Shown: positions 1 to 12,610 of the stretch, one piece after another | Numbering within the stretch: the stretch's first letter is position 1 | How the letters are laid out: each line of letters opens with the position of its first letter | Origin: Atherinomorus stipes | Taxonomy: Eukaryota > Chordata > Actinopteri > Atheriniformes > Atherinidae | Direction of reading: 5' to 3' | DNA length: 64,000 bases | Assembly (NCBI GenBank): GCA_023101725.1 | Contig: JALJCO010008736.1 | Span: forward strand, 1-64,000 | Position numbers and translations under genes: made by a program | The notes under the pieces: model-generated | Database searches by the model: none | What the model saw: the letters and a program-made list of their open reading frames with translations, nothing else | What the model was told of the DNA's origin: nothing

Positions 1-1845
1 GTTATAAACTGGTTTGACAGTGTAATGATCCTTAATGACACCTTAATGAAAAGTTTAAATTGTTTCACTTTACTTGAATTCAAAGAAAACCGTCATAACA
101 CTGTTATAAACTGGTTTGACAGTGTAATGATCCTTAATGACACCTTAATGAAAAGTTTAAATTGTTTCACTTTACTTGAATTGAAAGAAAACCGTCATAA
201 CACTGTTATAAACTGGTCTGACAGTGCAATGATCCTTAATGACACCTTAATGAAAAGTTTAAATTGTTTCACTTTACTTGAATTCAAAGAAAACAGTCAT
301 AACACTGTTATAAACTGGTTTGACAGTGCAATGATCCTTAATGACACCTTAATGAAAAGTTTAAGTTGTTTCACTTTACTTGAATTCAAAGAAAACCGTC
401 ATAACACTGTTATAAACTGGTTTGACAGTGCAATGATCCTTAATGACACCTTAATGAAAAGTTGAAATTGTTTCACTTTACTTGAATTCAAAGGAAACCG
501 TCATAACACTGTTATAAACTGGTTTGACAGTGTAATGATCCTTAATGACACCTTAATGAAAAGTTTAAATTGTTTCACTTTACTTGAATTCAAAGAAAAC
601 CGTCATAACACTGTTATAAACTGGTTTGACAGTGTAATTATCCTTAATGACATCTTAATGAAAAGTTTAAATTGTTGCACTTTACTTGAATTCAAAGAAA
701 ACCGTCATAACACTGTTATAAACTGGTTTGACAGTGCAATGATCCTTAATGACACCTTAATGAAAAGTTTAAATTGTTTCACTTTACTTGAATTCAAAGA
801 AAACCGTCATAACACTGTTATAAACTGGTTTGACAGTGCAATGATCCTTAATGACACCTTAATGAAAAGTTTAAATTGTTTCACTTTACTTGAATTCAAA
901 GGAAACCGTCATAACACTGTTATAAACTGGTTTGACAGTGTAATGATCCTTAATGACACCTTAATGAAAAGTTGAAATTGTTTCACTTTACTTGAATTCA
1001 AAGGAAACCGTCATAACACTGTTATAAACTGGTTTGACAGTGTAATGATCCTTAATGACATCTTAATGAAAAGTTTAAATTGTTGCACTTTACTTGAATT
1101 CAAAGGAAACCGTCATAACACTGTTATAAACTGGTTTGACAGTGCAATGATCCTTAATGACACCTTAATGAAAAGTTTAAATTGTTTCACTTTACTTGAA
1201 TTCAAAGAAAACCGTCATAACACTGTTATAAACTGGTTTGACAGTGTAATTATCCTTAATGACACTTTAATGAAGAGTTGAAATTGTTGCACTTTACTTG
1301 AATTCAAAGAAAACCGTCATAACACTGTTATAAACTGGTTTGAAAGTGCAATGATCCTTAATGACACCTTAATGAAAAGTTGAAATTGTTTCACTTTACT
1401 TGAATTCAAAGAAAACCGTCATAACACTGTTATAAACTGGTTTGAAAGTGCAATGATCCTTAATGACACCTTAATGAAAAGTTGAAATTGTTTCACTTTA
1501 CTTGAATCCAAAGAAAACTGTCATAACACTGTTATAAACTGGTTTGAAAGTGCAATGATCCTTAATGACGCCTTCATAAAACATTCAGGGTATTCCACTT
1601 TACTTGAATTCAAAGAAAACTGTCATAACACTGTTATAAACTGCAATGATCCTTAATGACACCTTCATTAAACATTCAGAGTATTCCACTTTACTTGAAT
1701 TCAAAGAAAACCGTCATAACACTGTTATAAACTGCAATGATCCTTAATGACACCTTCATTAAACATTCAGAGTATTCCACTTTACTTGAATTCAAAGAAA
1801 ACCGTCATAACACTGTTATAAACTGATTTGACAATGTAATGACAT
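1..1845. repeat. 102-bp tandem satellite / minisatellite array
   Basis: Sixteen units of 102 bp start with GTTATAAACTGG at 1, 103, 205 and so on to 1531. Two shorter 91-bp units follow at 1633 and 1724, and a partial one at 1815. The 91-bp units lack the GTTTGACAGT segment. Units differ by a few bases, for example GTAATGATC versus GCAATGATC, or TTTAAATTG versus TTGAAATTG. Because 102 is a multiple of three, one frame stays open for long runs (25-465, 535-975, 1045-1281) and would encode a 34-residue repeat. There is no sign this is a gene. The left edge lies outside the window, so the full copy number is unknown. Confidence 0.97.
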
Positions 1846-2335
1846 CTTAATGAAAAGATCGAGTTATATTGCTGTTGGAAGAAAAATATGATGGTAATAA
1901 ACTCATACGACAGTGTTGTTACACTTTATGACATCTTAATAAAAATGACATTTATGACACAATTTATGATTATGTCATGGCATTTAATGTCAAACCGACC
2001 CATATATGACAGTTTAATGTCATGATAATGTAAAACTACCTAATTTTTTTTTAAAGCTTGACAACTAGATCTGCTATGTCATGTTTATGACAGGTTTTGT
2101 TGCCTTGGTTAATGTCAAGTTGTCATAACAAAGACATCACAAATAATGTCAACTTTGCATCAAAAGTGACATAATTTACCGATTGACACTTAATGACAAC
2201 TGTCATAAGCATTCATTCATGTTCATGACAGGTGTCATGACATGATTATGACAGTGTTATGTCAGTCTTATGCACACCCATTCAAATAAAGTGTTACCGT
2301 TGCATGTACCTAATGCACACCATTTGATCATTTTA
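1846..2335. repeat. TGACA/TGTCA-rich dispersed element flanking the satellite
   Basis: The stretch is packed with ATGACA, TGTCAT and TGTCATAA motifs in both orientations, the same motif set as the satellite unit. It ends near the sequence TCAAATAAAGTGTTACC, followed by TAATGCACACC. From general knowledge such stretches recur in fish genomes and transcripts and look like a non-autonomous DNA element, but the superfamily is not recognised. The satellite looks like an expansion of an internal piece of this element. Confidence 0.5.
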
Positions 2336-3753
2336 AACTACAAATACATAGACAATAAAAATGAACAAAAACAGACGAACTTCAATGGACTTTCAAGCAG
2401 AGAATGTCCGATGCACTGTTTATGCACTGTCTAACAAGCTATCAGCATATTGTCTGCAGAAATAGAGCTATAGATGGGTTTCCCATTTACAAACATTGGC
2501 AGTTGCGCGCGCAACCAGGGGGCAAAAAGTCTGTTTGTACTGCAGTCTGCGGCCAAACACACACTCATATCATTAAAAAAAAAAAAAGTAAAGTAACCTG
2601 ATGAAACAAACCGGGATCATTGTGTTTTAAATTATATTATCTAAATCTGTATTTTGATGACGAATTAAAAAACAAACAAAGACAAACTGTTGCTGTTTTG
2701 TGTTTCTATTACCATTATAGGCCTACTAACTTGGGAAAGGAGTAATCACCTGCTGGAAATGGCATTTTTCTTGTTAAAACATAGATATTATTCGTGTTGG
2801 ACCTCATCTGACATTTGCCTGAAAAACTTAAGTTAGAAAGCGGCTTAAACTTTCGTTTAGACTCTTTGTTAAAACCAAAACAGGCCACAACAGTCTGCAG
2901 TCTACAGCAGGTTCAGCTCCGGTGTCTACACCACCTCCATACAGGAGCAACTTTCACTAGTGTGGGATTAAACCAGGCAAAGACGACATCATCACTACGT
3001 TTGGAAAGGAGGCGATTCCAACTGTTAGGGAGTCACCTGCATTGCTGTTGGTAAGTCTCGCTGCTTCTGTAACGTTCTGCGTTATTGTGAATGAAATCTG
3101 GTAGCAGTAGACAGACTAGCTAACTGCTAACAAGCCAATTGTATAAAGTGAAATGCCATCTGATTTACGACCCCCGTACTTCGTATTGAATCTCCGGGAT
3201 GGGTAGTTAAGCTGTGTGGATGTTTGTAAGCAGATCCACCATCAGTTTTTCTCTTCTTTGTATTTTCCGTGTGTGAGTAGAGGGCTGCTGTCACACACAG
3301 CTACAGTGTTTACAGCTTACAGTGTTGTAATGCAGCCGTGAGCCATGATCAAGGAGTTGGGGGGGGGATATTGGGATTTTTCCAGTCCCAGTCTCCCGCC
3401 CAACACGGAAATAATTCTGCCACCACGGTGGTTTAATCTGACATGGTGACCATGATGAAAGATTAAATAAATCATGTACCTGAAACTGCAGAAGTTATCC
3501 GGGAAGGTTTTCTGAAGACAGTCACTCCTTCACCATTTTAACTGTTTACATGCATTAACATTTTGATTTTTGCAACTGAACAAATACCAGGACTCAAACA
3601 TTATATTTCCCTGATATTTTCACATCATATCATGGCATCATCTGCATTAAAAGTTGAGTCTTGCATGTAAACACACATCTTCTCATAGTTCAATAATGCA
3701 AGGATGCGCAGGCATCCTATCTGTGGCGTTGCTCGGAAACCCATCTTTATTAA
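2336..3753. other. Unassigned non-coding stretch
   Basis: No gene is recognised. The only notable point is a less AT-rich segment at about 2890-3050 followed by a strong splice-donor-like GTAAGT at 3051. It could be a non-coding first exon, possibly of the downstream TSPN gene, but nothing links the two. The frame at 2815-3054 has no recognisable protein features. Confidence 0.3.
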
Positions 3754-4175
3754 AGGAGTGATGACATAGCAGTAAAAACTAGTTCTTGTTGTTGGGATCG
3801 CTGCATATGTCAAATCTCTAAAGAAAAAAACTGCATTTTTTACAGCAGGGGGTTGTTTTGAAACGCCAGACCTCTGTTCCTCAATGAAAGAGTTTGGTGC
3901 GGTAATGATATGAAGCTTTACCAGAGACCAAGTTGACTTCATTTTGATTGGCTACACCTTATTTGACTACAACCTTTTTTAGAGAACGTAGGTCAAGCTG
4001 GTCAGAGCTTGCTAAAAGCTAACTGTTAGCATCATGGACACTTCAGAAAGTGAGCTATGTTTTCAGACAAGACAGAAACTAGAAAATAAATAAATTTACA
4101 GGCAATGACAAGGTTGTGGTCGCCTCCCTCAGTGTTGCTGCAGAAGTTTTCTTTTAAATACATTTGTTTTTGAGA
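3754..4175 (-). mobile_element. Truncated copy of the AGGAGTGATGACAT MITE (TTAA family B)
   Basis: It starts right after TTAA (3750-3753) with AGGAGTGATGACATAGCAGT, the reverse complement of the right end of the complete element at 43591-44367. Similarity to that element continues through the TTTTACAGC, TTTTGAAACGCCAGACCTC and CATTTTGATTGGCTACACC segments and the AGGCAATGACAAGGTTGTGG stretch to about 4175, then stops. The other end is missing, so this is a one-ended copy in the opposite orientation. Confidence 0.75.
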
Positions 4176-7100
4176 CACGACAGGCAAATGGGGTAAAAAA
4201 TTTAACTAGTATCACCAAGAAACTTTTCTAGTTTATTCCTCACATTAGGGCTATCATTTTTTGTATTGTGAGTTTTCTGAAATTTTATGTTTAAATATGC
4301 AAATTAGGTGTTATATAGCCAAAAATGTGCTAATTTGCACATTTCTAGGAAAAAAATCTAAACACAGGATTAAGCTAGGTTTAAAGTTTCTTTTGAATTT
4401 TGTTCACATATTAAAGTCAAAAGTTTTTACTGAGGGGATTTTGGATATCTCTATAGATCATTTCACAATTTAGAATATACTGTCAACAACCAGAAAAACC
4501 TCATTTTTTGGGCATATTTTTGTGAGGAAAAGTTCTATAAATCAGGCTGTGAATGAGATATCAAAAAATCCTTCTGTAAAACTAGGGATGTATACAGAAT
4601 AAGGGTATAGTATGGTACGGGGCTCATATTTACAAAAATAGGGGGGCAGTGAAAATATTGGGGAAAAAAAATTCTAATTAATATTTTTTACAACCTCCCA
4701 AACAAAGGGGAATAAATAACAGGCAAAAAACACAGAGGAGGGAAAAGACAGACAAAATCCCATATTATCCCAGCGTTCTTCACCCACCCTATATCGGGGG
4801 ACTTCAAAACCCTCAACAAAAACTCTCCCCACCAGGAAATTTAAATATTTTAAAATTTTTTTATATTTTACAAAAAAAATGATAAAGAAAAAAAAAGAAA
4901 GGGAAAAACGGGAAGGAAAGGGGTAACGGTAACGAAAAAAAAAAAAGAAACTCCCCTTTAAAAATACAGTCAGGAGCAAAACTTGAAAGTTTGGTTTCTG
5001 TAAGTGCTCCTGAAGTGGAGATTATTTTACCCAGAGTAATCGAGAAAACTCATTTTAAGAAAACAAGCTAGTTTTGGATTGTAAAATTCTCCACATTTTT
5101 TTTCTATAACACTATTTACAGACATCAGATCCAATCAGATTCATGAACTAGAAATATCAAGTTTGGTTGAGATGACATCATTCAGGAAAAAGAGCAATTC
5201 CAACGATACCAGACCTGACGGGGTTCAGACAGCCACCACGGTGCTGCGCTCAGTTTAAGAACACCAACTTTAGCTGGTTTGGGTGCATCAGACAAAATAT
5301 CATGAAATGAACTCCTAAAATGTTTTTTTTTTACATCTTTTTTACACTAGTCTGGAAAAAAACATTTTGAAGGAGGGAAAAAAAAAACGAAAATCTCAAA
5401 ATTGACCAGGTGATGAAAAAACAGGGTTTTTACCTGTAATGCTCTCCTTAAAATAATAATAAATTATATTGATGAGTAAATAAAAATTTTTAAAAAAACT
5501 TCTTTAAATTATCAAATAACTTAAGTATAGATTAAGATTATTTAAATTTTGTCAGTGAAAAATGTTCAAATATAAGATGTAAGAGTAATATTAGATTTAC
5601 CAAAACATGTGCAATAATCTGCATTGGAGCACTGAAAAATATCATCATCATCATCACTAACAGCAGCTTTTTTGGTCCACACCAGAGATCGAATGAGTGT
5701 TCAAACTGCTGGAAAAAAAAAAACATACTATCTAAAAGCAGGCCAGGAGTTGTTTAAAACGGACCAAGCAGTGCCAGTGTGAATGCACTCACGAGTTTTG
5801 GGCTTCCAGCTTTTTGTTTAATTTAATACCTTCAACAGATGTAGAAAAAGGTCATGGCGTGCTGTAAAATGGAGCTTTTCTCAACAATGATCACATGTTA
5901 GAGGGCAAAACTGTATTATGCATGAAACTCTTCCTCTATTTTCTGGGTAATTAGGGTGATTGGTTCCCTCAGTGATGGCCAAACCACTGAAAATATATGA
6001 TCATCAGTCACCTTACCTTGACCTTTTGTGAGATTGGCTAGATAATAGATTGTTTTCTTACTGATCAGTTAATCCTCATACATTCATCTAGAGTTTATTC
6101 TCTCATTCTTAAGTTCACCTGCTCGTTCTTGTTTTCTGTAAGAGTGGAAAATGGTCTCACTTGTACTTTTGTACTTGCATTATTTACTTTCTGTCATTCA
6201 AATGGACTTATGTCAGTTTAGCTCTGAGTGTAGCAGTGTTTCTTATTGCATTGAAGCTTGAATGTTTTTTCTAACCTGTAAGTTGCTTTGGATGAAGTTG
6301 TACTGAAGCCAATACTCCGGCATTCCCATATACTGGTACTAACGGATCTTATTTAGTTTACGCTCCAGCTCTTAGCTGTATGACCCACAGGTAACATTTA
6401 TGAAAATAAATCAAACTTACAGAGGCTCTGAATTTAAATAAGCCAGTGGAAACCGCATTGGCGGGTATATTAGTGTTTTCTGTGGAAAATATTGGCTTCT
6501 TTTCCTTTTGGACCAGATTTTTTTTGTTCATCTCCTGATAATCTCCTGGTGGGATCTGCCGCTCTGACCACTGTCCAACTCACAGTCCGTTTCACTCCAG
6601 TTGAGACGCGTTTATCCTTCGTTGTTCCAAGAGGCTCATTACCTGACTCACCAACTCCCTCAGCCACCCAAAAGCCCCTTCTCTGCTTTCCTCATCTCAC
6701 GTAAAATGCTAATTTACAGGCCATTCTGCCCTCTCTGCCCTCTACAGCTTTATTTTTTTGCTGGTATGTAAGACACATGTACCACGAAGCCTCCCCCACA
6801 GCATGTGTTCGCAGGTTAAGCTGACACATTCCTCATCAGGCCGTGTGCTTCTTGGGACTGAAAAAGTAGGTCAGGACATGGAAGAAACAAGACTGTTATG
6901 ATAGAAAGTGCAATCACATCATGCCTTTAAATCTTGCTAAAAAAGCTGCTTGACATAAAAAAGCATCTCATATTGCTTTTGGGATGTCGGCCAACCTGGA
7001 GTTGGACTTTTTAAGACTCTTTCACCTCTTTCATCTGCTGTGCACCCCAACAGGTGGGGTGTAGGGATGCTACCTGTCCCTGGAGCTGAATTTGCATTCC

Positions 7101-7308
7101 GCATCCACTCGCTGAGAAATGAAACATCCCCTCACCTCACAGACATCTGTGAAAACATCCTGTTGATTTCCGCCCCACAGCATCTTTTCTCTGCAGCTTT
7201 TTAGTAAACAGATCAAATAGTTTTCATGCTCAGTTCACCTACTCCTTTACAAATTTGATTTTCTTGCATACTGTATTTATTGCTTCATATTTTAGCTTAT
7301 CATTTGAT
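4176..7308. other. Unassigned AT-rich DNA
   Basis: No exon, RNA gene or complete transposon is supported here. It contains homopolymer-rich tracts (4660-4960, 5320-5400) and a short (ATC)n run near 5640. At 4585 there is a hAT-end-like TAGGGATGTATACAG with no recognisable partner. Open frames on either strand are short and of low complexity. Confidence 0.5.
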
Positions 7309-7312
7309 TTAA

Positions 7313-7741
7313 AGACATACAAAGGAACTTTTAGCTGTTTTCTCAGTGATGTGCTCACTATCGACGGCTAAACTAGCATCCATCTTCATACTACCCTGTA
7401 CTGTGAGCTCACTCCAGCCAGTAAAAGACAGTCTTATCTTGACTCTTGTTCTGTCGCTTCCTCTCTTTCTTTTCCTCTCTTCCTAATGTTCCATTGTGTT
7501 TCTTTAACAATCCAACATGATGCACATTGAAAACACCCGCTGTGTTCATATCTGGTTCATATCCTTTTGCTAGTAAGTGACGCGGTGCACAACCAATTGT
7601 CGGCTGCAACCGTCCCGGATGGAAAACTTACATACTGCTGTTTCTGAGCCTCAGGATGCCTCGATGTGATGGCTCAAAAATGCGCATAATGAATGTTGGT
7701 GTTCCATCAAAACCAGTCAGAAATGCATATTTTTAAGGTCT
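7313..7741. mobile_element. TTAA-flanked MITE, family A, uninterrupted copy
   Basis: The element follows TTAA at 7309-7312 and runs from AGACATACAAAGGAAC to TTTTTAAGGTCT. It is about 429 bp and aligns end to end with the copy at 25949-27329 once that copy's internal 947-bp hAT insertion and one target duplicate are removed (about 426 bp). The ends AGAC...GTCT next to TTAA suggest a piggyBac-type element. The right TTAA has decayed to AAAA. The copy preserves the empty target site (near 7553-7560) for the hAT insertion seen in its relative. Confidence 0.75.
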
Positions 7742-8735
7742 AAAAGTTATGTTGTGTGTCTTTAAAAGATCTGACTCCGTCATTGGTTTACACAGCCCAC
7801 TAATTATTTCTTAAAGTTGGAATGTTCATTCATATTTACAAGAAAGTGGCTTAAGCAATGGCGACCGCATCGATGTTAGGCATATGTCAAGCTTTCATGC
7901 CGCTCAAGGTTCTGACATTGAATCTGAAATTCTCCTTGGTTGTCCTTTAAGTCACACTAACATTGACCTGAGCATCAGTGACCTGAGGGTCAGGATGCTT
8001 AAGGGAGCTGTGTGTCAAACAGTGGAACAAATCTCTGATTAATGGGCTAGATTCCCCACAGTCGGATTATCTCTCCTCTGCCCTTTGCCCTTGCGTCATT
8101 CACTTAACATGAGAAGCTAATGTTAGACCCTGGAGTTATTTAATTTGACTCCTCAACAGCTCAAGTTCAATAGCAGTGCATCATGGTAGGGTTCAAATAG
8201 GAAAAGTGTTAATGATGCCCATCTTTAAACAGTGAAAGACAAGTTGTTTGAGAGCAACAGGAGTCTGATGCATGTTTGTAAATCAGACATTTTAACTGTG
8301 ATGAATCTTTGTCATCGTGTGCATTCATTGTTTTTAAACCTGCAGAAAATCTTTCAGACTCTGGAGGCCCGGAAACATGTCATTTGCACTTTTCGTTTAG
8401 CAGGGAATTTCACCCAAGGGTATGTTTTTCACCCCATCCCCTTCCTTCAGTGTCCTCTGATGAAATTCCAGACACTAGAGTCTAAAAGCAGAGTGGGACA
8501 AGTGTTGACTGGAGCTCTTTTCTGTTTCCGCTACTCCAGTTGTCTCAGCGCAACAACAACACATGATTTCAGCTTCAGAGAGCATTTTGACTTAAAATCC
8601 TACACAGTTTTTTAAAAGTTTTTTTCTGAAACTCTGGAAACATATTTTATATTTAAAATAGTGTTACAGGACGCATTTCCACTTGTTTACTCATGTACAT
8701 AGTATTTCTCATGGTGAGAACAAGGGGCAAACTCC
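7742..8735. other. Unassigned non-coding stretch
   Basis: Nothing recognisable is seen. The 127-codon frame at 8232-8615 shows no domain, no signal peptide and no convincing splice context, so it is not called. Confidence 0.4.
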
Positions 8736-9345
8736 GCTGGAAAAAAGTGAAACCCGGAAGTTAAGTTCAATGATTGTAGTTCTTTCTTCATCCGCTATGG
8801 GCTGGCTCCAAAACAGAGCAAATCCTCAAACACTCCCATGTTAGAAAGGCTAACTTCACAGCAGAAATACACAAGTTCCCAGCATTTAAAAAAAAAAAAT
8901 CATTTTAGGTTTAATAGGTTAAGTTTACCTTCATGTCAACTGTTAGGGGGGCAACTTTTTTAATAACTCATCCATTTAGATGGTATTTAATCCTGAAATT
9001 ACAGATAATTAGGGGCGTGTCCTTTTATCGACAGACCGGATTCCGATTTTAGCCATGGAGGCAAATAGTTACCGTAGCTCCCTGCTTGTTCCCAGGAAGG
9101 CCTTAGCCTGTATCAGAGTTGCCCAGCGGCAGTTTTTAGCTGGTTATCAGCAAGTCTGAGCGTGTCTTACCTATAAACCGTATATAAACTATAAATCTTC
9201 ATTTGTTCCTGTTCACTTTGGATTAGCTCGGTTTTGCCCTGCAGCTCGGAGCGGGCTTGCCTTTGCCCATTTCAGTTTTTTCTGGGAATGACAAAACATG
9301 CGACATGGCAAGGTGGCGATGGTGAGAAACGCCCAACTGGCTTCA
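8736..9345. repeat. Dispersed repeat, shared with 39745-39840 and 41365-41630
   Basis: Two shared blocks are visible. The first, GGGCTGGCTCCAAAACAGAG with CTCCCATGTTA (about 8800-8855), resembles 39770-39820. The second, AGCTCCCTGCTTG, AAGGCCT, GCAGTTTTTAGCTGG, TTTTCTGGGA and GGTGAGAA (about 9070-9330), runs in the same order as at 41375-41615. It is therefore an interspersed repeat of unknown class. No ends or target duplication could be set. Confidence 0.6.
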
Positions 9346-9586
9346 CTTTCCTCTCTTCATACGTGACCAGATATTACGTCCATAATTCTTACAGTCTTTG
9401 GGTGAGAAAGACAAAAAAGTTCAAAACAAACTGGAAAACGTTCCCGGCAAGTTGGAACCTGCCTTAAAGCCTCTTAACAGAGGGACCGATGCGAATAAAC
9501 CACATGATATTACAAAGACTTTGGAGGAGAAATATCAAAGTCTTTGTCCAGACACACTTAGTCCGACACAAAATCATCTTAGAACA

Positions 9587-9798
9587 GGGGCGGTGATTAG
9601 CTCAGTTGGTTGAGCAGCCGCCCCATGAACAGAGGCTACAGTTCCTCAGTGCAGTCGTCCCCGGTTCGATTCCCGGTCCAGGTCCCTTTGCTGCATGTCA
9701 CTCCCCACTCTCTCTGCCCCTTTCCTGTCGCTATGTACTGTCATATAAAGGCCACTAGTGCCCAAAAAAATCCTAAAAAAAAAAAAAAAAAAAAAAAG
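9587..9798 (+). mobile_element. tRNA-derived SINE with poly(A) tail
   Basis: The head is tRNA-like, with a Pol III A box (TAGCTCAGTTGG, 9598-9609) and B box (GGTTCGATTCC, 9663-9673). It is followed by a non-tRNA body (TTTGCTGCATGTCACTCCCC) and a poly(A) tail. An 11-bp target duplication with one mismatch flanks it: ATCTTAGAACA at 9576-9586 and ATGTTAGAACA at 9799-9809. The spacing between the boxes and the missing 3' acceptor stem rule out a functional tRNA gene. Confidence 0.9.
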
Positions 9799-9809
9799 AT
9801 GTTAGAACA

Positions 9810-12518
9810 AACTGGCACTTATTGTTCCAGAGGAACGTGAACACAGCATGCAGAGTGCAGCAACGGGAAGAAAGCGGGGCTGCAAGTTAAACTTTTGTAT
9901 GCTGAAAAACAGCTGATCTCACCATAAAAATGCCAAATGAGCTGAAAATTATGTCTGGGAATCGTCACAAATAAATATGGAGACATTCTTGGATGTCTGC
10001 GGTGGGTTTTATTGTCATCACGTCCTTTCATTGAACAATGAACTTATCCATATTAGGCTGTTTACCTGTCAGTTTGCCGTCCACATGTCCCACCTTGCCT
10101 GACTACAAAAATATGCGAATGAGGTACCTTTAAACGTCAGGTAAATGTGGACAATAGGGGGTATCTGCTGAATGTGTGCATGTTTAAGCACTTGCACGGC
10201 CTAGCGTAGATGTGGCCTTACAACGTCTGTAAACAGAAAAGCGCAATGGAGGCACTTCTCCAGCAGCATTTGGCCCAAACACTTTTTGTTAAGAAAAAAA
10301 CAACATATTTACTTTTTTTGGGTGACAGTCAAGTCCTACTGAAAGAATAGGGATCCCAGTTTGTACTCTACTCGCATCTAGCACCCAGTTCATATTTCTT
10401 CTGGGATGTGCATGAGACTATTGTCTTTGACAGCCAAGTCTTCTCTGGACAGAGTGTGTCCTGCAGTCGAGAACACTTGTTCAGACACCGTTAAAAAGGC
10501 CTGGATGCAAATGTGAAGGACAGCTGTGAGAATAAGGGAAGTGTGTCTGTCTTATTCCAGTACCGTGATCACATGACGGTGTCATGATTACGTGATGGTT
10601 AGGTTGACGTTCAAAATGCATCAATAATAGTATTGTTCGTCCAGAATCTTAAGAGTACCCCGGTATCATTAAGTTTAGGAACCAGTTCCAAACAATACCA
10701 GCACTCAGTGTACATCCCTCCACAACTCTGCACTAGATATAGAAAATGCAAGGTTGTTAGGGGGCTTAGGAACTCATGGATGGATGCATTCCTATCAAGT
10801 TAAGTGGACACTGCCCTATAAAAAAAAGCCATAGGAAAATATCTCATAATTACTGTGATGTTACTACTTTTTGGTGATGTGGGAAATGTACCCACTTTAT
10901 GTGTTTTTGGTGACAGTGGGCTGGGAATAAGGGTTCATTTGCTCATGACTGACCCCAATGTTCTTTCGTCCACCTTTGGTCCAATTACAGCAGCAAAGTG
11001 AGAGGAAGTTTTCACCTCTCTTAACCCTCCAGGACTCTGTGAGTCGTTGCTCTGAAAAGCAGCTGTACACAGAGAACTGCAGCATTTATGTCCAGCTTTG
11101 TTACGAGATATGTTTATCCTCAAGAAAAAGGAAAAGTATAAAGATGTTCTAGGAAAGTTTAATCCCATGATTATTTGGGTTAGAACAAAGTGAAGGAAGG
11201 TTACCAAGTTTACTGTTTCCAGAAATTCAGAATGAAAGCACTGTATTAAAGTGCACATGCTGAATGTCTTACTTCTGGTTTGAATCTGTGGACAAGTCCC
11301 TCAGGGTCCCTGCACTGTACCGTTTTACCATCATTACTGCTAAACATACCCCTCGAGGCACAGTAATTCCCCCTCTAGTGCACACATTTCCTGCTTTTCC
11401 ATGTGAGGTTTTAAAGACAAGAACCCATATCTGCTGTGAGTGGAGCCAGTCCCATGTGCTTACCAGCATGACTGTTATACCCATTCAGTGCACTATGGGG
11501 CTGTAAGCTCACTTAACAGGCCTGCCCTCACACTAACATGGATTTTCAGTTCAGTACATCCTCTATAAGGGGCAAGTTTGGAAAAACTCTCCCAACATTA
11601 CATCCATTAATCCGTGCTGTCATAAATTCAGCAGGAATGCCACATTACCATGAGATAAGTCCATGTGGACACTGCTCAGTTGAAGCTCGTGTTTAATAGG
11701 TGCTCATCACTCAAAGCTTTACTGATGACCAACTTACTGAGATGTATAGGGACACAGAGTTTCTTACATTTCCTGTGTTCAGTCCCAATTTATGCCTCTC
11801 ATTTCCTGCTCATCTGGCCCCATAATCCCCCTCCTTGCCCTCCAACTCATTTTCCACGAGGACAGGTGAAGGTCTTTAGGCTCTTGCTCATTAAGTCTGC
11901 CATTTCTACCAATGTAGAGGCCAGTAATTGTACCAGCAGAGTCACTGAGCTATCTGTTGGTCCATCCCAACCAATTACAGTAATGTGATCTCAACACAAG
12001 ACAGAGTGGCAGCCGGCTCCACTTCCCCTGATTATGGCGGCTGGAAGTCGGCCAGACCACGAGGCAGCCACGTGCACAGAGGGTTTGATTTAGATTGAAG
12101 GGGGAGACATGGCGTCATGTCCCTGCGATGGTTGCAATTGCAACTAGTTGCTATTGACAAATGGCCCTCCAGGAGTAAAACTATGTCCATTAGCATATTT
12201 TCATTTTTAACTTATAAAATGTAAAGAAGCCACCAGACACAACTTTAACATACTGCTTTTTTATTATATAATAGCTCAAGAATATCCAGGATAACATTCT
12301 ACAGCATTATCATTTATTTTTTTGTCATATTGTCTTGATATTTCTCCATTTTGGTCTCACATCTCCTCAGAAAAATGAGCCACTCTTCATCTTTGACTAG
12401 CTACGTGCTTACAATGCACATTGTTTGCAGACAGTTGATCAACTCTGCACAGTTTCCATATCTCTGTTACCTTCAGAGTCCTTATATGCCAGACCTCTTA
12501 CTGATGGGCAGTCTAGAG
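9810..12518. other. Unassigned non-coding stretch
   Basis: No gene is supported. At about 10640-10716 a decayed hAT-like end is possible (CCCGGTATCATT, then CAGTGTACATCCCT), but the other terminus was not found. Overlapping frames at 10935-11258 and 11264-11506 are on opposite strands and show no domain. Confidence 0.4.
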
Positions 12519-12610
12519 CAGTGGTTCTCAAACATTTTAGCCACAATTCCTAGCATAATATACGGCGGGACCCCCCACGCCCCCAACCCCACCCTGTGAT
12601 GACTGAATGG
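12519..12610 (+). mobile_element. hAT-like element, left end only
   Basis: It begins CAGTGGTTCTCAAACATTTT, the terminal motif of a widespread hAT group in vertebrates, followed by a C-rich GGGACCCCCC segment typical just inside such ends. A related end occurs at 52328. No matching right end (GTTTGAGAACCACTG) was seen downstream, so the copy is probably truncated. Confidence 0.55.

Noticed and set aside
25..1281. Protein-coding gene made of 34-residue repeats
   Set aside because: The open frames come from a non-coding tandem unit whose length is divisible by three. Stops occur in several units and there is no promoter or splice context.
4674..4979. 101-codon minus-strand frame rich in Phe
   Set aside because: It is produced by A-rich low-complexity DNA, with no recognisable family.
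9590..9673. tRNA gene
   Set aside because: A and B boxes are present but the insert between them is too long for a tRNA arm set, no acceptor stem pairs, and the unit continues into a SINE body with poly(A) tail and target duplication.
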